Positions 5,643 through 5,927 of a DNA stretch of 5,927 nt are shown here, one piece after another. A model generated the notes under the pieces. It ran no database searches. It was not told where the DNA came from and saw nothing but the letters and a program-made list of their open reading frames with translations. The stretch is from an uncultured Polymorphobacter sp. Lineage in GTDB: Bacteria; Pseudomonadota; Alphaproteobacteria; Sphingomonadales; Sphingomonadaceae. Location: NCBI GenBank assembly GCA_937894055.1, contig CALDHQ010000469.1:1-5927 (forward strand), read 5' to 3'. The position numbers and the translations under genes were made by a program. Within the stretch, counting starts at the first letter, position 1; every line of letters starts with the position of its first letter.

Positions 5643-5818
5643 GATCAGCGATAGCCGCCCGTCTTGGTGGCGCCGCCGCGGCGGATGCGGCGGTGCGGCG
5701 CGGCGACTGGCTGAAGGCGCGCGCGCCGCGACGAGTGGGCGCGGTGGTGCTGGTCTCGCCGACCCTGCCGACGGCCGCCAGCGGGCAGCGCCGCGGGATC
5801 ATGGGGGCGATGAAGGAG
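5643..5818. other. Unassigned GC-rich stretch between two gene fragments
   Basis: Very GC-rich sequence that I cannot assign. The plus frame that leads into the Sua5-like end is open here from 5612 and reads as Ala/Arg-rich protein (it includes GDWLKARAPRRVGAVVLVSP and TAASGQRRGIM), which does not look like the N-terminal half of Sua5. A minus-strand frame is open too, but low-complexity. At least one more junction probably lies in this interval. Confidence 0.3.
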
Positions 5819-5927
5819 GTGTTCCAGAGTCCGGAACTGATCGAGGCCTTCTTCCCGGGGCCGCTGACGCTGATCCTGCCCAAGAACGAAAGGGTCCCGT
5901 CCGCGGCTACGGCCGGGTTGAAGACCG
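5819..5927 (+). CDS. Sua5/YciO/YrdC-domain protein, partial
   Basis: About 36 residues in the plus frame (codons starting at 5819) running off the right edge. The reading LIEAFFPGPLTLILPK followed by ERVP and TAGLKT is characteristic of the Sua5/YciO/YrdC fold: the (F/W)PGPLTL(I/V)LP strand-turn and the TAGL(D/K)T segment. Family members bind ATP, bicarbonate and threonine to make threonylcarbamoyl-adenylate for the t6A modification of tRNA; YciO relatives are less understood. The N-terminal TDT(V/L)YGL motif expected about 50 residues earlier is absent from the preceding frame, so the gene is cut on the left by a junction near 5800-5818 and on the right by the window. Confidence 0.6.
   Translation, partial: MFQSPELIEAFFPGPLTLILPKNERVPSAATAGLKT

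Noticed and set aside
3984..5654. A 556-residue reductase-RecQ fusion protein
   Set aside because: Only residues 1-211 and about 214-300 resemble known families, each truncated; everything after 4884 is the antisense of a patatin gene, so the frame is open by base composition only.
5458..5883. Minus-strand open frame (141 residues) at the right end
   Set aside because: Low-complexity Ser/Arg/Pro/Ala translation with no family resemblance; it overlaps the Sua5-like reading and the sensor fragment.
1..5927. CRISPR array, insertion sequence, integron or prophage parts
   Set aside because: I saw no regularly spaced direct repeats, transposase or integrase motifs, or phage genes on either strand.

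Overview
The window looks like a metagenomic contig with two different parts. From about 210 to 4619 it reads as one coherent, high-GC alphaproteobacterial segment. The protein styles and the elongator tRNA-Met would suit a sphingomonad-like organism, but that placement is an inference from sequence feel, not from a search. From about 4620 to the right end it turns into a mosaic of unrelated gene pieces, each roughly 110-400 bp, cut off at both ends and in mixed orientation. That pattern points to a chimeric clone, read or assembly and not to a biological locus.

Layout, left to right. Positions 1-254 hold an unassigned stretch that may be another foreign scrap. On the minus strand come a TauE/SafE (TSUP) permease (255-1037), a classical short-chain dehydrogenase/reductase (1120-1956), an unrecognised three-helix membrane protein (2038-2385) with a promoter, operator-like palindrome and leader hairpin in front, a YCII-domain protein (2508-2801), and a tRNA-Met(CAT) (2833-2909) with a good sigma-70 promoter. 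On the plus strand, divergent from the tRNA, are an Ntn-hydrolase isoaspartyl peptidase/asparaginase (3040-3987) and, overlapping it by ATGA, the N-terminal half of an FAD/NAD(P)H ferredoxin reductase (3984 to about 4619).

The reductase reading frame then runs without a stop into the middle of a RecQ helicase (about 4620-4883). That abuts a minus-strand patatin-like lipase middle (about 4881-5282), then the N-terminus of a membrane sensor protein (about 5283-5642), then an unassigned GC-rich stretch, and finally the C-terminal half of a Sua5/YciO/YrdC domain on the plus strand that runs off the right edge.

The genes of the coherent part look like ordinary housekeeping or peripheral metabolism. 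The only tight coupling is the peptidase-reductase pair; the tRNA and the YCII gene may also share a transcript. I see no CRISPR array, no insertion sequence, no rRNA and no convincing new defence or mobile system. The strongest signals are the chimeric junctions, a 16-bp operator-like palindrome at 2452-2467, and a hairpin that abuts the peptidase start codon.
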